A stretch of 64,000 nt of DNA from Leptodesmis sichuanensis A121 (GTDB taxonomy: Bacteria > Cyanobacteriota > Cyanobacteriia > Leptolyngbyales > Leptolyngbyaceae). The translations under genes and the position numbers were made by a program. Position 1 is the first letter of the stretch. The number at the start of each line of letters is the position of its first letter. Positions 53,397 to 63,089 of the stretch are shown here, one piece after another. The notes beneath the pieces were generated by a model. That model was not told the DNA's origin, made no database searches, and saw nothing but the letters and a program-made list of their open reading frames with translations. The stretch spans positions 3,596,001-3,660,000 of the forward strand of contig NZ_CP075171.1 of the NCBI RefSeq assembly GCF_021379005.1. The letters are read 5' to 3'.

Positions 53397-54803
53397 ATGA
53401 CCACCACCAAGCGGACACTCACTATGGCCGATCGTAAGTCACTGGCCCAAGTCCTACAACAACGACGGGAGAAGTTAGCTGCCCAGTTCCCGGCTCCGGT
53501 GCTGCTGTGGTCCGGTCAAAGTAGTTCTCGCAATTTTCCGGCCAATACCTTTCCGTTTCGGGCCAGCAGTCATTTTCTCTACTTTGCGGGATTGCCCCTG
53601 GAAAATGCTGCAATTCGCTTAGAGCAGGGAAAGTTGGCTCTATTTATGGATGGTGGCAGTCCGGCAAGTGCTTTGTGGCATGGGGAATCCCCGACTCCAG
53701 CGGCGATCGCAGTCCAAATTGGAGCCGATGCCGTTTATCCCCTGGCTGATCTGAAACAGATGGCCGCGGGGTGTGCCACGATCTTGGTTCAGGATGGTGC
53801 CACCCGTGCGCTGCAATCCCAACTATTGCATCGGGCGATCGCTCCTATTGATGAGTCCGACTCCCTGGATCGGCAGTTGATACAGGCGATCGTGGCGCTC
53901 CGTCTGACCCATGATCACCAGGCATTGGAGGAGTTGCGGCAGGCAGCAGCGATCAGTGTTGAGGCTCACAAAGCGGGGATGAGGGCCACTCCAATGGCGA
54001 AGACGGAAGCCGAAGTGCGGGCGGCTATGGAAGCAGTGATTCTGGCTTATAACGCGACAACGGCTTATACCAGCATTGTCACCGTTCATGGAGAAGTGCT
54101 ACACAACAATCACTATCACCATGCTTTGCGATCGGGCGATTTACTGTTAGCCGATGTGGGGGCAGAAGTTCCTTCCGGTTGGGCCTCCGATATTACTCGT
54201 ACCTGGCCCGTTTCAGGAAAGTTTTCTCCGACTCAGCGATCGCTGTACGAAGTGGTGTTGCAGGCGCACGATCGCTGTATTGCTGCGATGCGTCCGGGGG
54301 TGGAATATCGGGATATTCATCTGCTGGCGGCTCAGACGATCGCGGAAGGATTAGTCGATCTGGGAATTTTGCGGGGCAAGGCTGAGGACTTAGTGGAGCG
54401 AGATGCCCATGCCCTATTTTTTCCGCATGGGGTGGGCCACCTGCTGGGATTGGATGTGCATGATATGGAAGACTTGGGCGATCTGGCCGGATATGCAGAG
54501 GGCAGAACCAGGAGCGATCGCTTTGGCCTCTGTTATCTGCGGCTCGATCGTCCGTTGCAACCGGGGATGCTGGTGACGATCGAACCGGGTTTCTATCAGG
54601 TGCCTGCGATTCTCAATGATGTCGATCGACGGGAAACCTACCACGATATGGTGAATTGGGAACGGTTAGCAGAGTTTCAGGATGTGCGGGGAATTCGGAT
54701 TGAGGATGATGTGTTAGTGACGGAAACGGGCACCGAGATATTGACGAAGGAGTTGCCAACTCAGGCTGATGCGATCGAGCAACTCATCAGTCAACCTAAA
54801 TAG
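53397..54803 (+). CDS. pepP: Aminopeptidase P (Xaa-Pro aminopeptidase)
   Basis: The enzyme removes an N-terminal residue before proline using two Mn ions. From ATG 53397 (MTTTKRTLTMAD), with AGGAGG seven bases upstream, it has 468 residues. Metal and catalytic residues are in DLLLADVGAE, SDITRTWPVSGKF, FFPHGVGHLLGLDVHDMED, LVTIEPGFYQVP and RGIRIEDDVLVTE. The creamed N-terminal domain (FPFRASSHFLYFAG) is complete. ATG 53424 (MADRKSLAQV) is an alternative start. Confidence 0.93.
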   Translation: MTTTKRTLTMADRKSLAQVLQQRREKLAAQFPAPVLLWSGQSSSRNFPANTFPFRASSHFLYFAGLPLENAAIRLEQGKLALFMDGGSPASALWHGESPTPAAIAVQIGADAVYPLADLKQMAAGCATILVQDGATRALQSQLLHRAIAPIDESDSLDRQLIQAIVALRLTHDHQALEELRQAAAISVEAHKAGMRATPMAKTEAEVRAAMEAVILAYNATTAYTSIVTVHGEVLHNNHYHHALRSGDLLLADVGAEVPSGWASDITRTWPVSGKFSPTQRSLYEVVLQAHDRCIAAMRPGVEYRDIHLLAAQTIAEGLVDLGILRGKAEDLVERDAHALFFPHGVGHLLGLDVHDMEDLGDLAGYAEGRTRSDRFGLCYLRLDRPLQPGMLVTIEPGFYQVPAILNDVDRRETYHDMVNWERLAEFQDVRGIRIEDDVLVTETGTEILTKELPTQADAIEQLISQPK

Positions 54804-54904
54804 GGCTTGCTGAGGCAGTCTAAAAGACCTATAAGGATTGGTTTCCAACAGGATCAACCGTTGATAATATGCAAGCAAAAGACGAATAAACGCCTAAAAA
54901 CCTT

Positions 54905-55218
54905 GCACCACCCTCTCGGATGGCCTGGGGAGCAATGAAGCCGTGGTGCTGGACACCGATGAACCGGGCACAACTCAAGCTCAGACAGATGCGGATGAGC
55001 TTGAGCAGGAGGATGACGATGATGCGGCTTCTCCTCCCAATCAAGGACAATTGATCATCGATGCAAGTTGTGCGCCTGCGGACATTCGTTATCCGACCGA
55101 CTTGAGCTTACTCAATCAGGCCCACGAAGAGACAGAAGCCATCTTGGAAGCCATTGCATTTCAAGCTACTCGTCAAGGTCGAATTGAACAAAGGATTGCC
55201 TCCCATTTAATCACCTAA
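54905..55218 (+). pseudogene. Transposase remnant (IS1182/IS5-like)
   Basis: An acidic segment (ELEQEDDDDAASPP) leads to GQLIIDASCAPADIRYPTDL and SLLNQAHEETEAIL, the first DDE block of IS1182-type transposases. The frame ends after IASHLIT, so most of the catalytic core is absent. No terminal repeats were found. The element is old and inactive. Confidence 0.7.
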
Positions 55219-55326
55219 TCTCTATCTTTGTAGGTAGTGTTGCAGATTACAGACTCCCTCTCAGGGAAGTGGTTTGCAGTTTGCTGAACGCAGTAGGGTG
55301 CGAGTACAGAGATGGGAGATCAATAA

Positions 55327-56661
55327 GTGGATAGTTTATTAAATCGGGCTGGACAACTCAAAGCCGCGTTAACGGATTTTGTGCTGGATGCCGAAGGGGA
55401 TCTGGCGATCGCTCTGGAGCAATTCAGCGCGGCCCAGTTATCCCGATCGCAGCAGCAGGATATGCATCGTCGCAGTCTGGTGGTCGATCGGTTTCTGACA
55501 GAAGGAGCCGTCAATGATACGACTCCGATCGATTTGTTTATCCAGGAGCATCCCGCTCTGTGCGAGAGCGATCGGGCACTGTTGCAAAGCTGGCATCGGA
55601 GTTTCGTGGGATTGTTTGAAATCCTGCAAATCCTGGACGATGGCTTTGAGGTGATCAACTGGACAACAGCCAAGCACTATGTCGTCAAACCCACAGACTC
55701 TACAAAGCTGGCAGCCATGAGTCGGTTAAAGGTGGGAGAAATTGTCTTGACTCAGATTGCGCCTGTGAGTGAGGACGTTTGGATAGTCTTCAGCCCCTGG
55801 ACTGCTTTGGGAAAATTGGGAAAACCCAAATTGGCGGTGGCGATCGGCAACTTCAAGCAAAACTATCGCCAACATCTGTACAGCGACGCGCCGGATTTAC
55901 TGGAAGAGGCATGGCGATCGGTAGAACGGTATAACCAGGATTTTGTAGACTTCTTTGGTAGCAATGAAGTTACCTTATCCGGCTATCAGTTGGGCAAGCG
56001 ACTGAATGAATTTCAGGAACATCTGACCCAGAAACAACTGGCGGCAGCAGGATACGACAATCCCACATCCCTAGAAAAACTGGCAGAACAGGCAGGAGCT
56101 TGCCCCGAAGAGGTGGCAGCGGCAGTAGCAGCCCTGGGAGGCGATACTGAAACGGTGGGCAAACTGTTTGAAGCAGGAAGTAAGACGAAAATGGTTGCTC
56201 CCAAGGTGGAGTTGCCGCCTGACTTAAAGCACGCCGAACAGGTTACGGCCCTGACCCATCCCCGCTGGGGACAGATGTTTTTGCCCACCTATACTCAATT
56301 TCAGCAACTACTGCAGGCAGAGGACTGGACAACCATTCCCAATGCGGAGAAGTTGGTGCGTCAGTATCTGGAGCAACCTGAAATCAATAGTTTTATCTGG
56401 CAACGACTGGCTCAACAGTATCCATCCCAGTTAGAAGCGATTCTGCAAACGGTGTTGAATCAACCTGATTTTAAGTTAGCGCAAGACCTGGATGCATTGC
56501 TGTTGCAGCAGAATAAACCCCTGGAACCAGAGCTACCCGATATTGCCAGTGCTCCTTTGCATCTGCATAACTTGTTCCAGGAAGCGGTAGCCGAGGTGAG
56601 TAAGGAGAAATCGAAGGGTAAATCCAAACCGCAAAAGATGGGCTTGGGCTTTCGGCGTTAG
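55327..56661 (+). CDS. Conserved cyanobacterial protein of unknown function
   Basis: The 444-residue protein starts at GTG 55327 (MDSLLNRAGQLKAAL). It has a helical N-terminal region, RRSLVVDRFLTEGAV, EVINWTTAKHYVVKPTD and RLKVGEIVLTQIAP, then an Ala/Glu-rich helical repeat (QKQLAAAGYDNPTSLEKL) and a C-terminal basic tail (KEKSKGKSKPQKMGLGF). No signal or membrane segment. I do not recognise a known domain. Confidence 0.65.
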   Translation: MDSLLNRAGQLKAALTDFVLDAEGDLAIALEQFSAAQLSRSQQQDMHRRSLVVDRFLTEGAVNDTTPIDLFIQEHPALCESDRALLQSWHRSFVGLFEILQILDDGFEVINWTTAKHYVVKPTDSTKLAAMSRLKVGEIVLTQIAPVSEDVWIVFSPWTALGKLGKPKLAVAIGNFKQNYRQHLYSDAPDLLEEAWRSVERYNQDFVDFFGSNEVTLSGYQLGKRLNEFQEHLTQKQLAAAGYDNPTSLEKLAEQAGACPEEVAAAVAALGGDTETVGKLFEAGSKTKMVAPKVELPPDLKHAEQVTALTHPRWGQMFLPTYTQFQQLLQAEDWTTIPNAEKLVRQYLEQPEINSFIWQRLAQQYPSQLEAILQTVLNQPDFKLAQDLDALLLQQNKPLEPELPDIASAPLHLHNLFQEAVAEVSKEKSKGKSKPQKMGLGFRR

Positions 56662-56791
56662 GCTTATCTCCTTTTCCCTGATCGCAAGATTCGTCGATCG
56701 CCAATTAAATAACTTGGCATGATTTGACTCTCTGCAGGGGCAAACAGTTGTTCGCCCCTACTTTGGTGCAAAATCCCCTGAGTTTTCATTC
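56662..56791. other. Short intergenic gap
   Basis: It holds no gene. GCAGGGGCAAACAGTTG and GTTCGCCCCTAC at 56736 form part of a common short inverted element. Confidence 0.4.
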
Positions 56792-57409
56792 CTAAGTTGT
56801 CTTTTTGCCTCTTCTGGATGTTCCAGATTTGGCAGTAGTTCTCGAATTGGTGGCAGATTTAGTTTGGGCAGCCGTGCCACTAGATTTCTGTGATGTTCGT
56901 CCACTGGATGCTTGCTTCACTGTTGCGCCAGTGTCTGCTTTAGTCTTAGCGGCGGTTGTAGTCTTGCGGCCTCGCGAGGGTTTGCTGGTTGAGTCAGCAG
57001 TGGGGCTGGTTTTAGCACGAGACGTTTTTCCTGTGGTTGCCTGGGAAGATGTTGCAGATTGATCGGCTACGGCAGGTTGCTCACTTTTGGTCTTGCTTCC
57101 CGATCGCACCGGGGACTTAGCCGCCGACTTTTCTTTACTACTGCGTCGCTTTCCAGAAGGTGCATAATTTTTGAGCGTGAAGGCACTGATATGAATTCCT
57201 GTTTCAGCCAACATGGCCGCCAGTTCTTGATAGGAATAGCCCTTGGCCAAAGCTGCCTGAATCGGTGCTTGCAGTTGCGCGATCGCTTCTTTCAGTGACA
57301 ACTCCTCCTTAGGCTTCTCCGGCAAAGCCTGCAAAAAAGCGCCAGTCTGTTCCAGGGATGCGTGCTTAACTGATGCTGCTTTAGGTCGTTTGCTAGTTGC
57401 TGTTGCCAT
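56792..57409 (-). CDS. Basic Ser/Thr/Lys/Ala-rich protein with helical N-terminus
   Basis: The 205-residue protein begins MATATSKRPKAASVKHASLE. Residues 35-82 form a helical unit (LKEAIAQLQAPIQAALAKGY, SYQELAAMLAETGIHI) that resembles a DNA-binding mini-domain. The rest is a repetitive tail of Lys, Ser, Thr and Ala such as SSKEKSAAKSPVRSGSKTKS. It resembles histone H1-like tails. DNA or RNA binding is a guess. Confidence 0.7.
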   Translation of the reverse strand: MATATSKRPKAASVKHASLEQTGAFLQALPEKPKEELSLKEAIAQLQAPIQAALAKGYSYQELAAMLAETGIHISAFTLKNYAPSGKRRSSKEKSAAKSPVRSGSKTKSEQPAVADQSATSSQATTGKTSRAKTSPTADSTSKPSRGRKTTTAAKTKADTGATVKQASSGRTSQKSSGTAAQTKSATNSRTTAKSGTSRRGKKTT

Positions 57410-57640
57410 TTTTTAGTCCCAGGTAGTTGAGTTGTATCCAATAATTCTATGACTATATTCTCGATTTGATGCAACTTTTTAGAAGTGGGCGAGTGGGTAA
57501 ACAGGTGAGTGAGTGGATGAGTAAGTAAGCCTTTGCTGCCTACCCACCTACGCACCTGCCCACCCACTCCCTGTATTCCAAATACTTTTTCTTTTCTCTA
57601 ATTTTTGAGACGATGGTTATATCAGCATCCCACAAACGTT
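57410..57640. other. Intergenic region upstream of ppk1
   Basis: It holds repeats of GTGGGTAAACAGGTGAGTGAG type near 57488 with a complementary run of CCCACCTACGCACC at 57541. These could form a weak hairpin. No gene is seen. Confidence 0.45.
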
Positions 57641-59794
57641 ATGGCTAAGGTAAGAGAGACAGTTCCCCAGATCGATTTAGGCGATTCCCAGTATTACTTC
57701 AATCGGGAATTGAGTTGGTTGGAGTTTAACAATCGAGTGTTGCACGAGGCGATCGATACCCGAACCCCGTTGCTAGAACGATTGAAATTTGCTGCAATTT
57801 TTAGTTCCAATCTGGATGAGTTTTTCATGGTGCGGGTGTCTACATTGAAGGAGCAGGTCGAAGCTCAGGTGAGTAAACTGACTCCTGATGGTCGCACACC
57901 GGAACAACAACTCAGGGAAATTAGCCAGCAACTGCGACCGATGGTGACTCGGCAGCATCAGTTGGTAGAGCAGGAATTACGACCGTTGTTAGCTCAACAT
58001 AAGGTGCATATACTCAATTACATTGACCTGGATCAGGATCAGCGTTTTTATTTGCAGCAGTATTTTGAAGAAAATGTCTTTCCCATTCTGACGCCCCTGG
58101 CGATCGATCCCAGCCATCCCTTTCCTCACATGTCTAACCTTAGTTTGAATCTGGCGGTGAGCGTCAAAGACCCGGTGACGGAAAAAGATCATTTTGCGCG
58201 TGTCAAAGTTCCCAGTATTCTGCCTCGATTTGTGGAATTTCCCGAATCCCTACGCCAGTACGAGGGACAAAAAGCAGTGTGGGTGGGTGTACCACTGGAG
58301 CAAGTGATCGCTCATAACTTAGAGGCCTTATTTCCTGGCATGGTGATTCAGGAATATGGCTTTTTCCGGATTACCCGGGATGCGGATCTGGAGGTGCAGG
58401 AATACGAAGCCGATGATCTGTTGATTGCGATCGAGCAAGAACTGCGCAAGCGACGATTGGGGGGCTTTGTGGTGCGGCTAGAAATTCAGACCGCGATGCC
58501 GGAGTCACTGCGATCGCCGCTGGTCGAAGAATTTGAACTCACGGATGATGATGTCTATGAAGTAGAAGGGCTGCTCAATCTCAAAGACTTGTTTGCCTTG
58601 TTGGGATTGCCCCTGCCGGAACTGAAGGATCCCGTCTGGACACCTGCCATTCCTCCTCGTTTAAAGCGGGTCAATGAATACGAAACCGAGGAAGCCTTTC
58701 AACAACAGAAAGCGATCGAAGATATTTTTTCTGTGATTCAGGAGGGAGATCTGTTAGTTCACCATCCTTATGAATCTTTTACCGCCTCAGTGCAGCGGTT
58801 TATTACCCAGGCAGCCTACGATCCTCAAGTATTGGCAATCAAGATGACCCTGTACCGAACTTCCGGCGATTCCCCGATCGTCAATGCCCTGATCGCCGCG
58901 GCTGAAAACGGCAAACAGGTTGGGGTGCTGGTGGAACTCAAAGCCCGGTTTGATGAAGCGAATAATATCTCCTGGGCACGGCGTTTAGAAGCAGTCGGTG
59001 TGAATGTAGTATATGGCATTGTTGGTTTGAAGACTCATACCAAAATTGTGCTGGTGGTGCGCCAGGAAGACAAACAGTTGCGCCGTTATGTTCACATCGG
59101 CACTGGCAACTACAATCCGAAAACCGCTTCCCTGTATACCGATTTGGGATTGCTGAGTTGTCGGGAAGAACTGGGTGCAGACTTAACCGATCTATTCAAC
59201 TATCTGACTGGGTACTCACGCCAGCAAGCCTACCGGAAACTACTGGTTGCCCCAGTGAATTTGCGCGATCGTATGTTGGCCCTGATTCAACGGGAAACGG
59301 CTCACGCTCAACAGGGACATGCCGCTGCCATTACCGCCAAAATGAATGCCCTGATCGATCCCATGATTATTCGTGCCCTTTATGAAGCCTCGCAGGCAGG
59401 GGTACAGATTGATCTCGTTGTACGGGGAATGTGTTGCTTACGTCCCGGCATTCCTGGAGTCAGTGAAACCATTCGGGTGATGAGTATCATTGGCCGCTAT
59501 CTAGAACACTCCCGGATTTTTAGATTCCACAATAATGGTGATGAGCAGATTTTCATTGGCAGTGCCGACTGGATGCCACGCAATCTGGATCGACGGGTAG
59601 AGGCGGTTACTCCCGTTGAAGATCCCAAATTGGTGAATGAACTGCAGGAGATTTTGCAAATTTTATTGTCAGACAATCGGCAAGCCTGGGATCTCCAACC
59701 CGACGGTCGCTATATTCAGCGTTATCCTGGCCCTGACGAAGCGGAGCGATCGGCCCAACGAATTCTCATGGAGCGAGCCAATCACAGTGAATGA
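57641..59794 (+). CDS. ppk1: Polyphosphate kinase 1
   Basis: PPK1 makes long polyphosphate from ATP, a store of phosphate. From ATG 57641 (MAKVRETVPQIDLGD) it has 717 residues. FNRELSWLEFNNRVLHEA opens the N domain. DEFFMVRVSTLKEQ and FPILTPLAIDPSHPFP are in the head. VHIGTGNYNPKTASLYTDLG holds the autophosphorylated His region. EQIFIGSADWMPRNLDRRVE is the C2 catalytic motif. ppx is not adjacent. Confidence 0.96.
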   Translation: MAKVRETVPQIDLGDSQYYFNRELSWLEFNNRVLHEAIDTRTPLLERLKFAAIFSSNLDEFFMVRVSTLKEQVEAQVSKLTPDGRTPEQQLREISQQLRPMVTRQHQLVEQELRPLLAQHKVHILNYIDLDQDQRFYLQQYFEENVFPILTPLAIDPSHPFPHMSNLSLNLAVSVKDPVTEKDHFARVKVPSILPRFVEFPESLRQYEGQKAVWVGVPLEQVIAHNLEALFPGMVIQEYGFFRITRDADLEVQEYEADDLLIAIEQELRKRRLGGFVVRLEIQTAMPESLRSPLVEEFELTDDDVYEVEGLLNLKDLFALLGLPLPELKDPVWTPAIPPRLKRVNEYETEEAFQQQKAIEDIFSVIQEGDLLVHHPYESFTASVQRFITQAAYDPQVLAIKMTLYRTSGDSPIVNALIAAAENGKQVGVLVELKARFDEANNISWARRLEAVGVNVVYGIVGLKTHTKIVLVVRQEDKQLRRYVHIGTGNYNPKTASLYTDLGLLSCREELGADLTDLFNYLTGYSRQQAYRKLLVAPVNLRDRMLALIQRETAHAQQGHAAAITAKMNALIDPMIIRALYEASQAGVQIDLVVRGMCCLRPGIPGVSETIRVMSIIGRYLEHSRIFRFHNNGDEQIFIGSADWMPRNLDRRVEAVTPVEDPKLVNELQEILQILLSDNRQAWDLQPDGRYIQRYPGPDEAERSAQRILMERANHSE

Positions 59795-59796
59795 AG

Positions 59797-60192
59797 TCAC
59801 ATGATTCTGCCATCGCTGCCGAGATATTCCCGGTAAGCACAAATTTTGTCGCCTCGCACATCAAAGGAGACCGCCACCCGATTTTTGTATGGACTACCCC
59901 GCAGTAGCCCTTGATCGCGAAATTGGAAGACAACGGTTGTGTGGTTGCAAGTCACTGTATCCAGCGTCAAGGTCAGTCCCTGATTAAAGGTTTCAGCGAC
60001 GTATTGAAAAAAGGCGATCGCCCGTTCTTTGCCCACATTTTCTCCCGCGTAAGCCCCCAGGGGAAACCAGAAGGTAAAGTCATCCGTCAGCATGGCAATA
60101 AAGGCTTGCCAGTTGCCAGTTGCCAGCCCATGAGCGAAATGCTGGAAAGCTTGTTGGGCTACTTGTAGGGTTTGGGGTGCGTCAGGAGCCAT
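59797..60192 (-). CDS. NTF2-like (SnoaL/ketosteroid isomerase-type) protein
   Basis: From ATG 60192 (MAPDAPQTLQVAQQAF) it has 131 residues. FAHGLATGNWQAFIAMLTDD, FTFWFPLGAYAGENVG and ERAIAFFQYVAETFN, then RVAVSFDVRGDKICAYREYL fit a cone-shaped NTF2-like pocket. Substrate unknown. Its first 11 bp overlap the end of the ABC ATPase gene, so it is translationally coupled. Confidence 0.82.
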   Translation of the reverse strand: MAPDAPQTLQVAQQAFQHFAHGLATGNWQAFIAMLTDDFTFWFPLGAYAGENVGKERAIAFFQYVAETFNQGLTLTLDTVTCNHTTVVFQFRDQGLLRGSPYKNRVAVSFDVRGDKICAYREYLGSDGRIM

Positions 60193-61936
60193 AATCGTCA
60201 CCTGCTGTTCCAACAGAAGATTTAGCCAACAGGGGAGCGGCCTGGAGCAGCGTTTGGGTATAGGGGTGTTGGGGATGGGAGAAGATATCTTGGGTGGGGC
60301 CGAGTTCAACAATCTGGCCGGACTGCATGACGGCAATGCGATCGCAAAAATACCGGGCCACCCACAAGTCATGGGTGATGAATAAATAGGTTAAATTAAA
60401 CTCCTGTTTTAGTTCGGCCATCAGGTCTAACACTTGTGCTTGAACAGTGGCATCTAGCATACTGACAGGTTCGTCACAGATCACCAGTTGAGGATGGGTG
60501 ATCAACGCCCGTGCGATCGCCACTCGCTGTTGCTGGCCTCCAGATAGTTCGGAAGGATAGCGGGAGTAATAGGTAGCCGCCGGAGTTAGCCGCACCCGTT
60601 CCAGCATCGCCAAGACTTGCTTTTTGGCCTCGGCTGGGGTCGCCAATTTATGAATCAGTAATGGATCGGCAATGCTGTCTCCAACGGTCATCATGGGATT
60701 GAGACAGGCATGGGGATCCTGGAAGATCATTTGCATTTGGCGGCGTTGTTGCCGTAGCGATCGGCGGGACAACTCCGTTAAGTTGCGTCCCAAAAACTCT
60801 ACTCGTCCTGATGTCGGCTGAACCAGATGCAAAATCGTCCGTGACAACGTACTTTTGCCACAACCCGATTCCCCCACCAGTCCCAGTGTCTCACCAGGGT
60901 AAATGTCTAAGTTAATGCTATCGACAGCCTTAATTGCCTGACTGGAACCTGCCAGCAGGCGAGATATCAAGTTTTGCTCCAGAACGTAATGCTTTTTGAG
61001 GTTTTGCAATTTCAGCAGCGGCTCGGAATTTTGGATTTTAGATTTTAGATTTTGGACTGTAAGTGATTGTTCGTCACTGATTCGTTCTTCTGATAATGAA
61101 GGACGAAAAACCAATGACGAATCTTCTACTTGCACATGCAGCGCCGCTTGCAATAGCGATCGTGTGTACTCATGCTGAGGATGGCTCAAAACAGATGCAG
61201 CGGCTCCAGTTTCTACAAATTTGCCGTTGTACATCACCGCAATGCGATCGCAATATTCTCCTACCAGGGCCAGGTCATGGGAGATCAAAAGCAGAGCCAT
61301 CTGGCGTTCGGCACACAGGCGAGTGAGTTCGCGCAGAATTTGGGCCGATACAGTGACATCTAAACTGGTTGTTGGTTCATCGGCAATGATCATCCGGGGA
61401 TTGAGCAAGAGTGCCAGGGCGATCGCCACCCGTTGCCGCATCCCACCGCTAAACTCATGGGGATACTGGCTCCAGCGATTGGCCGGAATATGAACCGCAG
61501 CTAGAGTCGCGATCGCCAACTCCTTTGCCTGAGCACGCGAGAGCCAAGGTTGGTGAGCCTGCAGTGTTTCCAGACAGTGATCGCCGATCGTCATTAAGGG
61601 ATCGAGTCGAGTCATGGGATCCTGAAATATCAGGGCCACATCCTCCCCCCGGAACCGCCGCAACGCTGGTGGATGAAGATCCAACACCGATCGCCCATCA
61701 AACAGAATTCGCCCTTCAACCTGGCTATTGGCAGGTAACAGACGCATCATCGCCCGTCCCAGTGTAGATTTGCCACAGCCGGATTCTCCCACCAACCCCA
61801 GCCGCTCTCCCGGTTGCAGGCTGAAAGACACCTGATCGACGGCCCAAACGGTTTCATTTCCTCCGCGATCGGCCTGCCGACTCCGAGGAAACGCAACACT
61901 CAACTGTTCAACCTGCAGCAATACCTCACTCATCAT
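60182..61936 (-). CDS. Fused dipeptide/oligopeptide ABC transporter ATPase (two NBDs)
   Basis: The 584-residue protein carries two complete ATPases of DppD/OppD and DppF/OppF type. The first has GLVGESGCGKSTLGRAM (Walker A), FSGGMRQRVAIALAL (signature) and IIADEPTTSLDV (Walker B). The second has GLVGESGCGKSTLSRTI, LSGGQQQRVAIARAL and VICDEPVSMLDA. The linker near 283-315 is repeat-derived. Permeases and a binding protein are not next to it. Confidence 0.93.
   Translation of the reverse strand: MMSEVLLQVEQLSVAFPRSRQADRGGNETVWAVDQVSFSLQPGERLGLVGESGCGKSTLGRAMMRLLPANSQVEGRILFDGRSVLDLHPPALRRFRGEDVALIFQDPMTRLDPLMTIGDHCLETLQAHQPWLSRAQAKELAIATLAAVHIPANRWSQYPHEFSGGMRQRVAIALALLLNPRMIIADEPTTSLDVTVSAQILRELTRLCAERQMALLLISHDLALVGEYCDRIAVMYNGKFVETGAAASVLSHPQHEYTRSLLQAALHVQVEDSSLVFRPSLSEERISDEQSLTVQNLKSKIQNSEPLLKLQNLKKHYVLEQNLISRLLAGSSQAIKAVDSINLDIYPGETLGLVGESGCGKSTLSRTILHLVQPTSGRVEFLGRNLTELSRRSLRQQRRQMQMIFQDPHACLNPMMTVGDSIADPLLIHKLATPAEAKKQVLAMLERVRLTPAATYYSRYPSELSGGQQQRVAIARALITHPQLVICDEPVSMLDATVQAQVLDLMAELKQEFNLTYLFITHDLWVARYFCDRIAVMQSGQIVELGPTQDIFSHPQHPYTQTLLQAAPLLAKSSVGTAGDDYGS
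61028..61055 (-). repeat. Four ATTTTRG heptamers inside the ABC ATPase gene
   Basis: Units ATTTTGG, ATTTTAG, ATTTTAG and ATTTTGG stand end to end. They code QNLKSKIQN in the linker between the two ATPases. Flanking DNA at 61086-61125 (GGACGAAAAACCAATGACG) resembles an intergenic repeat too. Confidence 0.9.
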
Positions 61937-61963
61937 TCAATCTGTCCACTTCACTGAAATTAT

Positions 61964-62146
61964 TTAGACTACTTCGTGGCCCCTAGCGCAGGAATGGGCA
62001 TACCTTATGCAGCTTGAACTGCCGAATTCAACAAAGCCATCGGTGAGCAGCAACTCCATCCTCTCACGGGAGAAGCGCACATCCGATCGCCACAAACTTT
62101 CCTCCAACGGCCTCAATTCCTGAATAGTCGCCTCCGATAACGGCAT
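61964..62146 (-). pseudogene. Truncated DUF4440/NTF2-like protein
   Basis: The 60-residue frame gives LRPLEESLWRSDVRFSRERM and LLLTDGFVEFGSS, the start of a DUF4440-type protein of ~115-130 residues. After that the text becomes unrelated (RYAHSCARGHEVV) and stops. The remainder is not found nearby. It looks like a 3' truncation by deletion. Confidence 0.6.
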
Positions 62147-62186
62147 GAATCATTCACCCTTTCTAACTACACACCCCTAACTCTTT

Positions 62187-62834
62187 TCAACTCTTCACTC
62201 CCAACTCTTCACGCTCAAGCACCTGCAGTAATTCCTCTGGTCGATGAATTAGAAAGTCTGGATGTTCTGCCGCTAATGCCTGACTAGAGTTATAGCCCCA
62301 ACTGACCGAAATTACCTTAATGCCAATTTTACGGGCTGCTTCAATATCCCTGGTTTCGTCACCAACATAAATCACGTCTTCAGGATTGAGATGGTGCCGC
62401 CTCAACAGACGTTGAATCACCCGTCCCTTACCGAAGAGAGCTAATCCAGAACCCACAAAGTCGAATATGGAATCCAGGTCTTGAGCCTTGAGAAATGCGA
62501 TGACATTTTCACGAGAGTTGGAAGTGACAATACCTAACCTGTAGCCCTGTTGCTTCAGCTTTAAGAGAGTGGTTTTCATGCCTGCGATCGGTTGGACTTG
62601 ATGCATCTCGCGGTTGAGTTCGTCCCTCAGTCGCTGCAGCAAGAAGGGTAGTTTAAAGGAGGAAACCTTAGATTGTTTGACAATTTCCCTGGAACTGAGA
62701 TTTTTCAGACGGGGTACGTCTTCTGGCCGTGCTGGAGCATAACCAAACTCAGCAGCGAGTTGGTTGGTAATTCTCAGGACGGCAGCAAAGGAATCGGCGA
62801 TCGTCCCATCAAAGTCAAAAATGATAACCTTCAC
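62187..62834 (-). CDS. HAD-superfamily hydrolase, phosphoglycolate phosphatase-like
   Basis: The 215-residue protein shows IFDFDGTIADSFAAVLR (I), GIVTSNSRENVIAFL (II), GKGRVIQRLLRRH (III Lys) and VIYVGDETRDIEAARKIG (IV). The cap is helical and of C1 type. It may act on phosphoglycolate, important in photorespiration, or on another phosphate ester. The exact role is not shown. Confidence 0.88.
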   Translation of the reverse strand: MKVIIFDFDGTIADSFAAVLRITNQLAAEFGYAPARPEDVPRLKNLSSREIVKQSKVSSFKLPFLLQRLRDELNREMHQVQPIAGMKTTLLKLKQQGYRLGIVTSNSRENVIAFLKAQDLDSIFDFVGSGLALFGKGRVIQRLLRRHHLNPEDVIYVGDETRDIEAARKIGIKVISVSWGYNSSQALAAEHPDFLIHRPEELLQVLEREELGVKS

Positions 62835-63089
62835 AATTTTTTAAGAAAGAGGGTGGGGGGAATGCAGCTATTATCAGAGGACTTTGACATAAATATTTGA
62901 TGATCCTTACTTAAGAGGTACTTTTCTTGAAAAAGAGTAAGCTATGATACAGACAGATGATAAAACGTTCATCTCAGTTGGTGATGCAGTTTACATTTGC
63001 AGAGTTCGCCAATGAGACGGAAGTAAGGAGAGATCCTGAAGGAACGCGCCTCAATGATTGCAGACCTTGTTTCTTTTGTGAGGCGAACT
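62835..63089. other. Leader and promoter region of the DUF4278 gene
   Basis: TATGAT (62942-62947) is a likely -10 box about 148 bp before ATG 63090. An in-frame start at 63054 would add 12 residues. Nothing else is seen. Confidence 0.45.
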
